Positions 17,636-26,338 of a stretch of DNA of 64,000 nucleotides are shown piece by piece. The notes beneath the pieces are model-generated. The model was given only the letters and a program-made list of their open reading frames with translations. It was not told where the DNA came from and did no database searches. How positions within the stretch are numbered: position 1 is the stretch's first letter; every line of letters starts with the position of its first letter. A program made the translations under genes and the position numbers. Source of the stretch: JACMJL01 sp963791805 (lineage in GTDB: Bacteria; Bacillota; Clostridia; Clostridiales; Clostridiaceae); contig CAWBTU010000004.1 in the NCBI GenBank assembly GCA_963791805.1, positions 496,001-560,000 on the forward strand, written 5' to 3'.

Positions 17636-17992
17636 TTATTCACGATTAGGAAATACATTCTTAGCAACATATTTATGGAAGACCCATTCACCTACACCTA
17701 TTACTACAGCAGCAATTAGTGCATCAGTAATTGATATATGTCTATTAGTCCACGCATAGTTGAACAAATATATAGTTACTAATGAAAGGCCTATGTCAGC
17801 AACAGTTGCTATAGTATTATTGTTGGCCATAGGAAGTACTACCATATCTCCTATTAGATATGCAACAATTGTTACTGCCAAGGATACATATAGAATTTGG
17901 GTGAAAGTTAAATTAGTTAATAAACCTAACACAACTTCTAAAACAACAGCAATCATAACAACTTTTATTAGTAAAGAAGTTATATGTTTCAT
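17636..17992 (-). CDS. DUF2512 (YndM-like) membrane protein
   Basis: A 118-residue protein with four hydrophobic segments, matching the small YndM/DUF2512 membrane family of unknown function found in Firmicutes. The conserved middle segment YLIGDMVVLPMANN (about residues 41-54) and the charged end EWVFHKYVAKNVF are typical. A GGAGG site lies 7 bases before the ATG. It stands alone between repeat debris and a metallo-hydrolase gene. Confidence 0.85.
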   Translation of the reverse strand: MKHITSLLIKVVMIAVVLEVVLGLLTNLTFTQILYVSLAVTIVAYLIGDMVVLPMANNNTIATVADIGLSLVTIYLFNYAWTNRHISITDALIAAVVIGVGEWVFHKYVAKNVFPNRE

Positions 17993-18150
17993 AATATTAC
18001 CTCCAATAAAATTTAGATAAGTTTAGTATTCCTTCTTTTTAAAACAATATCCATTAAATCTATAATCAACCTTTTTCAATAGGTTTAATAATTGTATAAA
18101 AGATAATAACAGTTAGATTTTATTTTTCTAAATACTACTAATAGAAATTA

Positions 18151-18969
18151 CTACCTATCCACAAAACGTCCTTCTTTAGGCTTTGCAATTTCTTTGAAAT
18201 GTTGTGTCAATATTTCTAAATGATTAGATAATTCCTCATCTTTCATAGGGTTTCCATGACTTGGAATTGCAAGTGATGGTTTTAACTCCTTAAGTCGCTC
18301 CACAGAAACTTCTGCTGCCTTCCAATCTGTAGTTAAGTATTTAGGAGGTCCACTTATCTCTTCCTTTTGACTTAACACAGACGTAAGAGATTCTTGTTTT
18401 ACTGTAGAAAATGCATCTCCAACTATTAATGTCCTATCTTTTTCACGAAATAATGAAATATGACCTTCTGTATGACCTGGCGTATATATCCATTTCCAAT
18501 CAGGCATACCTGGTATGCTTCCATCAGCTGGGAGTGCTACAGCCCCAGATTCAATTTTAATGCTTTGGTGTGGAAAGCTGGGTGACATTTTTGCTATCAT
18601 ACCTTTATCTACCTTAGGATCAGCAATAGGATAATCCTTCTTACCTGTTACATAGGGCATCTCTAACTGGTGAATATAAACTGGTACCTTCCACAAATTA
18701 GCAAGCTTAATTACAGAGCCAACATGATCAAAATGTCCATGAGTGAGTATAATTGCTTCTGGACGACTATCTTTACCAAAACGTTTCTCTGCTGATTGTA
18801 AAATGAATTCAGCTGAGTTTTCAAGTCCTGTATCCACAAGCACCCATTTATCAGACTTTCCCACTATACAAGCATTTACAATAGTAAACTTCAAAACTAA
18901 TATATCAGGCATAACCTGTTGTGATGATTTAGTAGCTGCAGATATTCCTTCAACTAATATACTTTCCAC
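18151..18969 (-). CDS. MBL-fold metallo-hydrolase
   Basis: Metallo-beta-lactamase-fold hydrolase of unknown substrate. The metal-binding motif THGHFDHVGS (about residues 82-91) is followed by a later histidine in TPGHTEGHISL and an Asp in IVGDAFS, with a final His in IPSHGNPM. An in-frame ATG exists at 18984, but GGAGG is 8 bases before a GTG at 18969, so the GTG start is preferred (272 residues). No signal peptide is seen. It is monocistronic. Confidence 0.85.
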   Translation of the reverse strand: MESILVEGISAATKSSQQVMPDILVLKFTIVNACIVGKSDKWVLVDTGLENSAEFILQSAEKRFGKDSRPEAIILTHGHFDHVGSVIKLANLWKVPVYIHQLEMPYVTGKKDYPIADPKVDKGMIAKMSPSFPHQSIKIESGAVALPADGSIPGMPDWKWIYTPGHTEGHISLFREKDRTLIVGDAFSTVKQESLTSVLSQKEEISGPPKYLTTDWKAAEVSVERLKELKPSLAIPSHGNPMKDEELSNHLEILTQHFKEIAKPKEGRFVDR

Positions 18970-19153
18970 TATTAATACCTCCATTACTCCATTTAGTTTT
19001 CTAAATTTATTATTTGTTGACTAAGATATTTTATACAAATACTTACGTAATAAAATAACAATAATGAATAGAAATTTGAGTGAGTTTAATATATATAATA
19101 ACTACATTCATATTTCTAAAATATTTGCACAAACTAACTTAGAGGTGAAGTTT

Positions 19154-19327
19154 ATGTCTAAAAACTCAAAAAAAGATACTAAAGATAAACTTAAGTCTGG
19201 GCCATCTACTACTGAATCTTTGGGCAATTCAACTGATGCAAATCTTACAATTGCTTCTTCAGGCCCAAAAGGTGATGATTCTCATGATCTCTTCATGCAT
19301 TTTAAAAGTGATAAAAAACATATTTAA
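19154..19327 (+). CDS. small hypothetical protein, 57 residues
   Basis: A hydrophilic peptide rich in Ser, Thr and Lys (MSKNSKKDTKDKLKSGPS at the start). The frame is open further upstream, but AGAGGTGAAG ends four bases before the ATG at 19154, which makes this the likely start. No family is recognised. There is no membrane segment or cysteine. Confidence 0.45.
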   Translation: MSKNSKKDTKDKLKSGPSTTESLGNSTDANLTIASSGPKGDDSHDLFMHFKSDKKHI

Positions 19328-19694
19328 TTTTATCAATTTCTTCATCATTAATTCCAGTACATTTTCTAATTTTTTTATAGGCCTTCCATCTTCATACATA
19401 CTTCTCGTAGCGAGTCCAACTTCGTTTCGCAACGACATCATTGGTGTTATTTTTTTTATTTATGTAAAAATTAACTAGAACAAACCCTCAATTCAATATT
19501 TTATGTTTAAAGATTATTGAGCGAGCCAATAGAAGACATTGCTTCTTTATTATCAAATTCCGTTAAGTCAACAATCAGCAGAGCTTTTCAACAAAAGTTC
19601 CGAAACCTTTAAAAAGCCGAGGTAGTTTGGGGTGACAATTGTTTTACTTTCACTGAATCATCTTCCTCTTCAATAAATCTACTGTTAAACATTA
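19328..19694. other. intergenic debris
   Basis: No intact gene is seen. The stretch at 19402-19440 contains CAACTTCGTTTCGCAACG, which recurs near 36150 beside a transposase remnant. The segment near 19620 (GGTAGTTTGGGGTGACAATT) repeats in altered form near 17280. This suggests old mobile-element scars. Confidence 0.4.
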
Positions 19695-20426
19695 TCACCC
19701 AAAAGACATCTCAAAAACTTTACTCTCATCCTTTCCCAAAGGTCGAATACCTTCAGATATTAAACATATTGACTCCTCTTTAATTTCTTCATCTGAATCA
19801 ATAAAGTTCGCTATTTCCTCTTTCTGCTTTTTATTCTTCTTTTTATTAGTTTCCAGAATCATGGGGATACCCTTATGTAAATTATCTCGACTTTGTTTAT
19901 CCTCTATGATTTTATCAACTTTAATAATTTCAAAATTTCCTCCTTTAGCCGCCTGAGCGTTCTCAACTACATTTTCAATTGTTTTATTATCTGACTCTTT
20001 AACTATATCCTTATTTGTTTCTTCTTTAAAATCTTCACTTTGTGGAACATAAGTGTTCTTTATATCCTCTTCTTTATTCTTAGCTATTTCTTTTCCATTG
20101 ACCTTAATATTTTGATGCTTAGCAAAATTTTTCACTCTATAGACCTTATCTTCAGTAAGCTCAATCATTTCTAATTCTATAAATAGGTCTATTGCCAATT
20201 TTATTTGAGCAATATCCCTATTAAATTCTATTGCTAGAGTCTCAATTGTATAGGGGATACTTTTTGAAAGATATAAATTACCTTCTAAATTAACCTTTCC
20301 TGCTAACAATACAATTCTACTCCATATATAATGAATAACATCTCTTTCTGGCTTCATATCAATTATTTTAAATTTTGTATCATCATACATATCAACTCTA
20401 AATTTTACATATCTTCTTTCTCTCAT
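19695..20426 (-). CDS. phage replisome-organizer-like protein
   Basis: The N-terminal 110 residues (RYVKFRVDMYDDTKFKIID through ELTEDKVYRVKNFAKHQN) match the phage replisome organizer N-terminal domain, a winged-helix fold used in phage or plasmid replication initiation. The rest is charged and low in complexity (many Lys and Glu). A TTG at 20444 opens the frame, but a GAAGGG site favours the ATG at 20426 (243 residues). No other phage genes are nearby, so it looks like an orphan left by a mobile element. Confidence 0.75.
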   Translation of the reverse strand: MRERRYVKFRVDMYDDTKFKIIDMKPERDVIHYIWSRIVLLAGKVNLEGNLYLSKSIPYTIETLAIEFNRDIAQIKLAIDLFIELEMIELTEDKVYRVKNFAKHQNIKVNGKEIAKNKEEDIKNTYVPQSEDFKEETNKDIVKESDNKTIENVVENAQAAKGGNFEIIKVDKIIEDKQSRDNLHKGIPMILETNKKKNKKQKEEIANFIDSDEEIKEESICLISEGIRPLGKDESKVFEMSFG

Positions 20427-20532
20427 ATATATCATTCCCTTCAAAATTTTATTTTTTTGTTTTCTGATTAATATATATGCGTTGATGAATAAATTTTAAA
20501 AATAATTTTGATTTTTTTCTAGCTAACACAAG

Positions 20533-20730
20533 TTAACGTTGTGCCGACAAAATTGCATCTATTTCTGTGACACCTAAATGAAAAATAACAGCAAAACTTT
20601 TCCCATTTTCAGCTTTCTGTTTTTTGAGAAAGCTAGTAAAATCAATATCTGAGTAAGTGGTTAAGTACCTGTAACGTTTATGTATCTCATGAACTATGGG
20701 TTTAATCCAATGTTCAGAGCTTGGAATCAT
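20533..20730 (-). pseudogene. remnant coding segment inside the dispersed repeat (copy C)
   Basis: A 65-residue frame containing DFTSFLKKQKAEN and ending GVTEIDAILSAQR. The same peptides reappear broken elsewhere: DFTSFLKKRKAEN-like near 22560-22620 and GVAEIDAILLAQR near 21727-21770, both on the minus strand. The original protein is not recognised. No good ribosome site precedes the ATG. It is best viewed as debris of a multi-copy gene or element. Confidence 0.4.
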
Positions 20731-20925
20731 CTAGCTTGCATTATATCTCTTATATTTTTTGTTGCTTCTAAATCCATCTTTAACGGCAAAAGGAGAAGAA
20801 CAGATCCACATCTGTTCTTCCCTCATTATTTTATTTAATTGTCTTTATTAGTTCAGTGCTTGTCTCTGGAAAACATTACACCCCAAAGGAGCTAGGAGGT
20901 GATTGAACATCAGCTCCTTGCTGTT
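20533..20925 (-). repeat. degenerate dispersed repeat, copy C
   Basis: The longest copy of the dispersed repeat. It includes the DFTSFLKK segment, a GAACAGATCCACATCTGTTC hairpin (about 20795-20814) and a CATCAGCTCCTTGCTG end that matches copy A near 17510. Between these blocks the copies have diverged or been deleted. Confidence 0.55.
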
Positions 20926-20930
20926 GATAT

Positions 20931-21161
20931 TTATGCTGCCATTTCCGAATAGTTAATAACAAATATTTCGGCTTTATTTTTCTTAGCTTCTTCAATTATT
21001 TTCTCAAGTTTTAATGCTATATCATTTTCTATAAAATACTCCCCGCATTGTTTACAAACATTAGCTGGCACACCTTTAATTATAATTATATGTCCATCAA
21101 AATCTACAATATGATTTACATTGTTTTTAATTAAATTAGATTTGCATACTACACAATTCAT
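20931..21161 (-). CDS. YgiT-type zinc finger protein (antitoxin-like)
   Basis: A 76-residue protein with two CxxC pairs (CVVC at 3-6 and CKQC at 36-39) and the spaced GVPANVCKQCGEYF motif typical of YgiT/MqsA-type zinc domains. The MqsA-like DNA-binding C-terminal domain is absent, so it is a short-form member. It starts 6 bases after the stop of the DUF4258 gene upstream, the arrangement of toxin-first toxin-antitoxin pairs. The antitoxin role is inferred. Confidence 0.8.
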   Translation of the reverse strand: MNCVVCKSNLIKNNVNHIVDFDGHIIIIKGVPANVCKQCGEYFIENDIALKLEKIIEEAKKNKAEIFVINYSEMAA

Positions 21162-21166
21162 GCTTG

Positions 21167-21478
21167 CTACCTCCTTGTTTTTAAATCTTCATACCATTGG
21201 TCAATATCCGGATAATAAGTTGTTATCATCCATACATATTCCTGTCCAACAGCACATACAACATGAAGACCACTACTATTATCCTCAAACCCCAAAATTA
21301 AACAGCTTGGGAATGGATAGTCACTCTCATAGTATTCTATTATTTCACCACTACTTATACAATCAATTACTTCCTTTATTTTAATACCCCATTGTTGCAT
21401 CCTTATAAGAATATGTCCTCGCCACTGAATTCTATTGATTTCAACAAGTTCTTTTATTACATCTATACTAAGGTCCAT
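21167..21478 (-). CDS. DUF4258 protein (toxin-like partner)
   Basis: A 103-residue DUF4258-family protein. HILIRMQQWGIKIKEVIDCI near the N-terminus matches the conserved H-x-x-x-R-M-x-x-x-x-I motif, and the C-terminal IITTYYPD-like end (MITTYYPDIDQW) is typical. Members are found next to YgiT-type zinc fingers and are predicted RNase-like toxins. The tight pairing with the zinc-finger gene supports a toxin-antitoxin module. Activity is not shown here. Confidence 0.75.
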   Translation of the reverse strand: MDLSIDVIKELVEINRIQWRGHILIRMQQWGIKIKEVIDCISSGEIIEYYESDYPFPSCLILGFEDNSSGLHVVCAVGQEYVWMITTYYPDIDQWYEDLKTRR

Positions 21479-21726
21479 AGTGAGTTTTCTCCTTTATCCG
21501 TATAACTATATTATACCACATCATAAAAAAATTTCACGAGATGAATATATTATCAAAAGCTTCTCCAGTATTAATACGGTACCTGGTTCCTTGTAGAAAT
21601 TGGGGCTTGAATATAAGTTATGTTGCTTTTCACTATTTTCTTCAATAATTGAATCCATCATATTTTCTAATTCTTTATATTAAGTATATACCATAACTCT
21701 ATAAAATACTCACATTAAAAATTAGC

Positions 21727-21870
21727 TAAACGTTGTGCCAACAAGATTGCATCTATTTCTGCAACACCTAAAAGAAAAAGAACAGCCAAACTGTTCCTTT
21801 AAAATCATATTTTTTTGTTCGTTTCTCATTTGCCTGTTCACACTTGATTATTTTTCCAAGTAACAGACCC
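21727..21870 (-). repeat. degenerate dispersed repeat, copy D
   Basis: Shares GTTGTGCCAACAAGATTGCA, the CATCTATTTCTGCAACACCT block, an AACAG(N5)CTGTT hairpin and the TCGTTTCTCATTTGCCTG block with copy A. The rest of the 21479-21904 gap is AT-rich with no gene seen. Confidence 0.55.
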
Positions 21871-21904
21871 TTACAGAAACTGAGATAGTTTTTATTGCTT
21901 ATAT

Positions 21905-22477
21905 CTATTTAAATATCGACTTAAGCTCTATTGCTAAATCATGAAATATTGTTGAGCACACTATGTCATTCTTTGAATACACTGTGGGTTCTGTGTATAT
22001 ATTATTCTCAAGTGTGTATATCTCAACAACTTTGCTTTTTGGTTTTACTATCCAGTATTCACTTACACCAAATTTCATATACAAATTCATTTTTTCTATG
22101 GTATCTTTCGCCGCAGTTGATGGAGATAAAATTTCTACAATTGCGGTAGGAACTCCTTTGTATTTGTTAGGAGTAATTTTAGATTTATCACATATTATAA
22201 CAAGGTCCGGTTGAACTATTTGTTTTTCACCAGTTTGTTCATCTTCAAATATTATATCGTAAGGTGCATGATATACCTTGCAATCCTTATTTTTAAAATA
22301 GGTACCAAGTTCCATCACCAAATTAAAACTTATATCCTGATGCACTGTATTAGGTGAGGGTGACATGTAATATATCGTTCCATTAATAAATTCTACCTGC
22401 TCAGTGTCTTTTGTAATTTCAATAAATTCTTCATATGTGTATTTTCTTGTTTTTGGTGACAAAACATTTACCTCCAT
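21905..22477 (-). CDS. Uma2 family endonuclease-like protein
   Basis: A 190-residue member of the Uma2 (DUF820) PD-(D/E)xK nuclease-like family. Visible motifs are YTYEEFIEI near the start, IYYMSPSPNTVHQDI (about 36-50), VQPDLVIICDKSKI (about 91-104, the Asp of the core) and AIVEILSPSTAAKDT (about 114-128, the ExE region), then YWIVKP. The frame opens at the ATG 22477, although GGAGG in its first codons would also suit a TTG at 22462. The family is common in transferred DNA and its biological role is unknown. Confidence 0.85.
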   Translation of the reverse strand: MEVNVLSPKTRKYTYEEFIEITKDTEQVEFINGTIYYMSPSPNTVHQDISFNLVMELGTYFKNKDCKVYHAPYDIIFEDEQTGEKQIVQPDLVIICDKSKITPNKYKGVPTAIVEILSPSTAAKDTIEKMNLYMKFGVSEYWIVKPKSKVVEIYTLENNIYTEPTVYSKNDIVCSTIFHDLAIELKSIFK

Positions 22478-22539
22478 ATTATTGCAAAGTCTCTATACTT
22501 ACTATACCATCTCCGTGATTCTTAAACAAACTATTCCTT

Positions 22540-22985
22540 TCTAACTCAAACCCGTTTTCATTTTCGGCTTTCCGTTTTTTGAGAAAGCTAGTAAAATCAA
22601 TTGCGTAAGTGGTCAGGTACTTGTAACAAATTTCCACGTCGCAAATTAAAATTTAAAATTTCACCCTCAAATCGTAACTATATAGTTCCATCATTTCTAA
22701 TGAGTTCATGGAAATCTAAAATATACGCCAAAATGGACCTAAGCCCCAAAGCCTTTCATCTCATGCTATCTCTTACCTATCTCTTTCCTAACTTACCTAT
22801 CTCTTTCCTATCTTCACAACTGTCTCAACGTGTGTCTGTGCAATATAGTGATATTATTACGCTTTGAAAGTACTTTTACGGAATAATATGCCCCAATTTT
22901 AAAGTTTTACTGACAATGTTATGCCACTCTCAAAAGGAAAAGAACAGCCGAAACTGTTCTTTTTCGTTTTTGCGTTGCTATAAAA
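22540..22985 (-). repeat. degenerate dispersed repeat, copy E, and surrounding debris
   Basis: 22550-22625 matches the DFTSFLKK segment of copy C (GAGAAAGCTAGTAAAATCAA is shared), and 22930-22965 holds the AAGAACAGCCGAAACTGTTC hairpin. Between them no gene is supported. A tandem pair of about 20 bases (two CTATCTCTTTCCTA-type units) lies at 22777-22810. Confidence 0.5.
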
Positions 22986-22986
22986 A

Positions 22987-23622
22987 TTATCTTATGAAAT
23001 TGGTAAATGTAACGGCTTCTCTCTCTGGCATTTCCACACCATTCTTAAGTGCCACTTCTTTACATTTCAAAAAAAATGCCATATTTCTTCCTAACGTTCT
23101 CATAATCTGAAGTCCTTCTATATCCTGCTTAACTTGCTCTGGAGTTGCACCATGGACCATATTCCAATACTGAGATGAAACAATTGGCATCTGCATTAAC
23201 CCGAAATATTTATTCAATTGATCATAGGTTGCGGTTGTTCCTGCTCTTCTTGCTGATATGACACATGCTGCTGGTTTTAAATAAAATGATTCCCTTCCAC
23301 TCAAATGATCTGCATAAAATGCTCTATCTAAAAATGATGTTATCGCACCTCCTGCTGCCCCCCAGTGTACCGGTGATCCAAAAATAAATCCATCATAGTT
23401 CGCTGCTATATCAAGAAATTCATTTACCCTGTCATCAAATACGCATTTTTTCATAGTAATACATTGTTTGCAAGCGATACATCCATTTAAAGCTTTATTT
23501 CCGATCCAGAAAACTTCTGTTTCAATTCCTTCCTTATTCAAGGTTTCTACAACTTCTGTTATTGCTGTATAAGTGCATCCCTCTTTATGTGGACTTCCAT
23601 TTATTAATAATACTTTCATCAT
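22987..23622 (-). CDS. flavodoxin-family FMN reductase with cysteine motif
   Basis: A 211-residue NADPH-dependent FMN reductase-like protein. The FMN phosphate loop LLINGSPHKEGCTYTA is at residues 5-20, and GCIACKQCITMKKC (about 48-61) is a cysteine cluster seen in iron-sulfur flavoproteins and relatives. A GSPVHWGAAGG segment near 81 contacts the flavin ring. A GGAG site precedes two adjacent ATGs. It begins a redox gene cluster on the minus strand. Confidence 0.88.
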   Translation of the reverse strand: MMKVLLINGSPHKEGCTYTAITEVVETLNKEGIETEVFWIGNKALNGCIACKQCITMKKCVFDDRVNEFLDIAANYDGFIFGSPVHWGAAGGAITSFLDRAFYADHLSGRESFYLKPAACVISARRAGTTATYDQLNKYFGLMQMPIVSSQYWNMVHGATPEQVKQDIEGLQIMRTLGRNMAFFLKCKEVALKNGVEMPEREAVTFTNFIR

Positions 23623-23679
23623 TACATCTCCATTTCTTTTAACAATACTTTTTTATTATTATAATTAATAATAATACTT

Positions 23680-24237
23680 TTATTCTCTAACCCATTCTTC
23701 AAGCATACGAGCTTGTTGCAAATATTTTTCATTGTGTAAACAAGAATCTACAGAGAAACAATTTGTAAACACTTCTGTTCTAAAATCACTAATGGATCTT
23801 TGCAAACTTGGAAGTGTTAGGATATTACTAACATGGCGTTTCATTTCTTCAGGTGAAGAACCTGTACATGTCAACAAAATTCCAACCTTTTTCTTTGGAC
23901 CTGATTCATAATCAGAGAATGCAAAGGTACAGCAAAAACGATTAATTACTGTAATGGCCTGTGCAGCCATGCAGTTATAATAGATTGGTGCTTCAGCAAT
24001 AATACCATCACTTTCGTGTATTAAATCTAGTATTTCAGCGAAATCATCTTCTTGTACACATTTACCATCATAGCTACATTTATAGCAAGCTTTACATGGA
24101 TGGATGCTCTTATCCCTCACATCTACTCTTTGAACTTCTGCTCCTTCTTTCTTTGCTACTTCCATAGAAGCTTCAATTAAGATGTCACCGTTACCTCCAA
24201 CCGTAGGTGTAGTCGTAATAAATAATATTTTTTTCAT
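23680..24237 (-). CDS. flavodoxin-family protein with cysteine motif
   Basis: A second flavodoxin-fold oxidoreductase, 185 residues from the chosen ATG. The phosphate loop is ITTTPTVGGNGDILIEA. CKACYKCSYDGKC (about 49-61) matches the cysteine motif of the neighbouring FMN reductase, and EAPIYYNCMAAQ forms the flavin-side loop. Start choice: an AGAAGAAGG site favours the ATG at 24237 over those at 24243 and 24246. It lies 57 bases upstream of its paralogue. Confidence 0.85.
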   Translation of the reverse strand: MKKILFITTTPTVGGNGDILIEASMEVAKKEGAEVQRVDVRDKSIHPCKACYKCSYDGKCVQEDDFAEILDLIHESDGIIAEAPIYYNCMAAQAITVINRFCCTFAFSDYESGPKKKVGILLTCTGSSPEEMKRHVSNILTLPSLQRSISDFRTEVFTNCFSVDSCLHNEKYLQQARMLEEWVRE

Positions 24238-24485
24238 AATCATCAACCTTCTTCTTATATTTATATTTATAAATCAACCAAAATCTGTTCCAGTTTTTAT
24301 AAGTGGTCTAATCTATTTCTGAAATTTGAAGTTTATCTTCAAGTTCTATTTCTACAAATTTATATATTCCATCTTTAATTCTTCCTTGATTCTTAAAGAA
24401 TTTTATACTACAATTTAATTATATTTTTCGGTAGTTACTACCCGTCAATACTTTCCTGTACAATACCTCTATCTATATATTTTCG

Positions 24486-25166
24486 TTACAGTCCTAGTCC
24501 ATTCGCCCATTTCTCCACATCTGCTTTAGACGCACCTGACCGGAATCGTTCACCTTTAAGCCACTTTCCATTTGCCGCCATTTTGGCAAGAAGTTTTCCG
24601 CTATCACCAAGACCTGATGATGCAGAGGTACAGAATGGAATAACTGTTTTACCTGTAAAATCATTAGATTTTACAAATCCATCCACTGGCCATGCTGCAA
24701 TTCCCCACCAGATTGGATACCCAATAAGGACAGTATCATAAGAGTTCCAATCATCAACTGTTGTTGCAACGAGTTTAACATTTCTGCTATCAGTGTTATC
24801 ATATTCCTTTGATACACGGCTATTGCTTTTTGTCCAATCCAAATCACCATTACTATATGGCTCTACTGGCTTAAGTTCAAAAATATCGGCATTCAAAGTC
24901 CCTGCTAACGTATTTGCAACTGCTCCAGTACTACCTGTTGCTGAATAATATACTACAAGAATTTTTCCGCCTTCTCTCTCTTTTGTTACAGGTTTATCAC
25001 TGGTTTTTTTGCTGGCATTTTCATTATTATTGTCGATTGTTTCTTTTTGTGAAGTTGTCCCTGCTTTCTCTGATTTACCTGCATTCTGATTCGTTCCACA
25101 GCCCACAAGCATTCCCATGAGCAGCACACAAGTTAAAACTATACTAGTTATCTTTTTTGTTTTCAT
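24486..25166 (-). CDS. flavodoxin lipoprotein
   Basis: A surface-anchored flavodoxin, 226 residues. The signal ends LMGMLVGC, a lipobox with Cys23 as the anchor. A Ser/Lys/Asn-rich linker (about 24-65) follows, and then a flavodoxin domain starting KILVVYYSATGSTGAVA (about 69-85). IGYPIWWGIAAWP is the flavin-contact loop and is characteristic of the flavodoxin_4 group. AAAGGAAAG precedes the ATG. Extracytoplasmic flavodoxins of this kind are often next to aldo/keto reductases, as here. Confidence 0.88.
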   Translation of the reverse strand: MKTKKITSIVLTCVLLMGMLVGCGTNQNAGKSEKAGTTSQKETIDNNNENASKKTSDKPVTKEREGGKILVVYYSATGSTGAVANTLAGTLNADIFELKPVEPYSNGDLDWTKSNSRVSKEYDNTDSRNVKLVATTVDDWNSYDTVLIGYPIWWGIAAWPVDGFVKSNDFTGKTVIPFCTSASSGLGDSGKLLAKMAANGKWLKGERFRSGASKADVEKWANGLGL

Positions 25167-25204
25167 ATTTGTTATCTTTCCTTTATTTTTAATATTTTGC
25201 TTAC

Positions 25205-26206
25205 CTATTTCACTATTCTTGAACCGCCAAATACTTCTGACATCGAAATTCCTTTTAATGCTTCATCAAACTCTCTTACTTCCTCTTCACTCAATATAAC
25301 ATCTGCAGACAAAGCATTTTCTTTGATTCTATTTAATTTTCTCGAACCGGGAATCGGTACAATCCATGGCTTTTTGCAAAGCATCCATGCAAGTGAAATC
25401 TGTGCGGAAGATGCATTATGCGCTTTTGCTGTATTTTGAATTAGTTCAAACAGCTTCTGGTTTGCATCAAAAGCTTCCGGCTTAAACTGAGGCATATTAC
25501 TGCGGTAATCTAATTTACTGTCAAATGTAGAATTCTTATCGTATGCTCCAGTGAGAATCCCATTTGCCATTGGTGAAAATGCTACCAGACCTATCTGTAA
25601 TTCCTCAAGTACCGGAAATAGAGCTTCATACTGACGAGCCATCATGGAATATCTGTTTTCCACTGCAGCAACGGAGCATACTACATTTGCTCTGCGCAGA
25701 TAATCTTCATTTGCTTCTGATATACCCCAATGCAGGATTTTTCCTTCTTTTATTAATTCAGCCATAACCTCTGCAACAACTTCCGGTTCTGTCGTCGGGT
25801 CAATCCTATGTTGGAAATACAAATCAATATAATCCATTTTCAAACGTTTTAAACTACCTTCTACGGAAGCACGAATTACTTCTGGCCTGGCATCGGGAAT
25901 CAGTGGCTTATTTACAGCTGCACTTGTCCTGTCAAAATGAATCCCATATTTAGAAACAATCTGCACCTTGTTTCTAACATCAGCAAGTGCCTCACCCACC
26001 AGTACTTCATTATCATGTGGGTCTTCTTGTGAGCCATACACTTCTGCTGTGTCAAAAAAAGTAATTCCACATTCATCATATGCATTGCGTATCATTCGAA
26101 TCGCTTCCTTACGCTCAGTCGGTGCTCCATAGGCATGTGAAAATCCCATGCAGCCTAATCCAACAGCGGATACTTCTAAATTATTTCCTAGTTTTCTTTT
26201 TTCCAC
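25205..26206 (-). CDS. aldo/keto reductase (AKR11/13-like)
   Basis: NADPH-dependent carbonyl reductase of 333 residues. MEKRKLGNNLEVSAVGLGCMG is the usual start, Asp/Tyr/Lys/His catalytic residues lie in FFDTAEVYG (about 50-58), IVSKYGI (about 83-89) and YFQHRIDP (about 129-136), and the C-terminal cofactor segment is PIPGSRKLNRIKEN. It starts with GTG behind an AGGAAG site. It is upstream of the flavodoxin lipoprotein in the same direction. Confidence 0.92.
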   Translation of the reverse strand: MEKRKLGNNLEVSAVGLGCMGFSHAYGAPTERKEAIRMIRNAYDECGITFFDTAEVYGSQEDPHDNEVLVGEALADVRNKVQIVSKYGIHFDRTSAAVNKPLIPDARPEVIRASVEGSLKRLKMDYIDLYFQHRIDPTTEPEVVAEVMAELIKEGKILHWGISEANEDYLRRANVVCSVAAVENRYSMMARQYEALFPVLEELQIGLVAFSPMANGILTGAYDKNSTFDSKLDYRSNMPQFKPEAFDANQKLFELIQNTAKAHNASSAQISLAWMLCKKPWIVPIPGSRKLNRIKENALSADVILSEEEVREFDEALKGISMSEVFGGSRIVK

Positions 26207-26231
26207 GTTATTGCTTCCTTTCTGTATATAT

Positions 26232-26338
26232 TATTTGAATTTGCCGGCTTTTCCCAATCCAAAAGAAATCTGCATCTACTCCTTCTTCCTTTAAGGTCTT
26301 CCCAATCTATGATAATCCTGTATAGGTACAGCCATGTT
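26232..26338 (-). pseudogene. fragment of a flavodoxin-family FMN reductase
   Basis: The minus strand reads HGCTYTGLS, a stop, then IGKTLKEEGVDADFFWIG. This matches residues 15-44 of the intact protein at 22987-23622 (GCTYTAITEVVETLNKEG and FWIG). Both ends are missing and there is an in-frame stop. Confidence 0.7.

Noticed and set aside
19259..19441. Minus-strand frame of 60 residues opposite the 57-residue gene
   Set aside because: No ribosome site and no recognised family. Part of it coincides with a shared scar sequence, so it was treated as debris.
22777..22810. Short tandem CTATCTCTTTCCTA-type units considered as a CRISPR-like array
   Set aside because: Only two contiguous units and no unique spacers.
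22601..23110. Plus-strand frames in the 22.6-23.1 kb stretch
   Set aside because: Low-complexity translations in repeat debris and opposite the FMN reductase gene; no ribosome sites.
24247..24485. Minus-strand peptide with GIYKFVEIELEDKLQISEID
   Set aside because: Could be the tail of a lost gene, but too short and without a recognisable family to list as a pseudogene.
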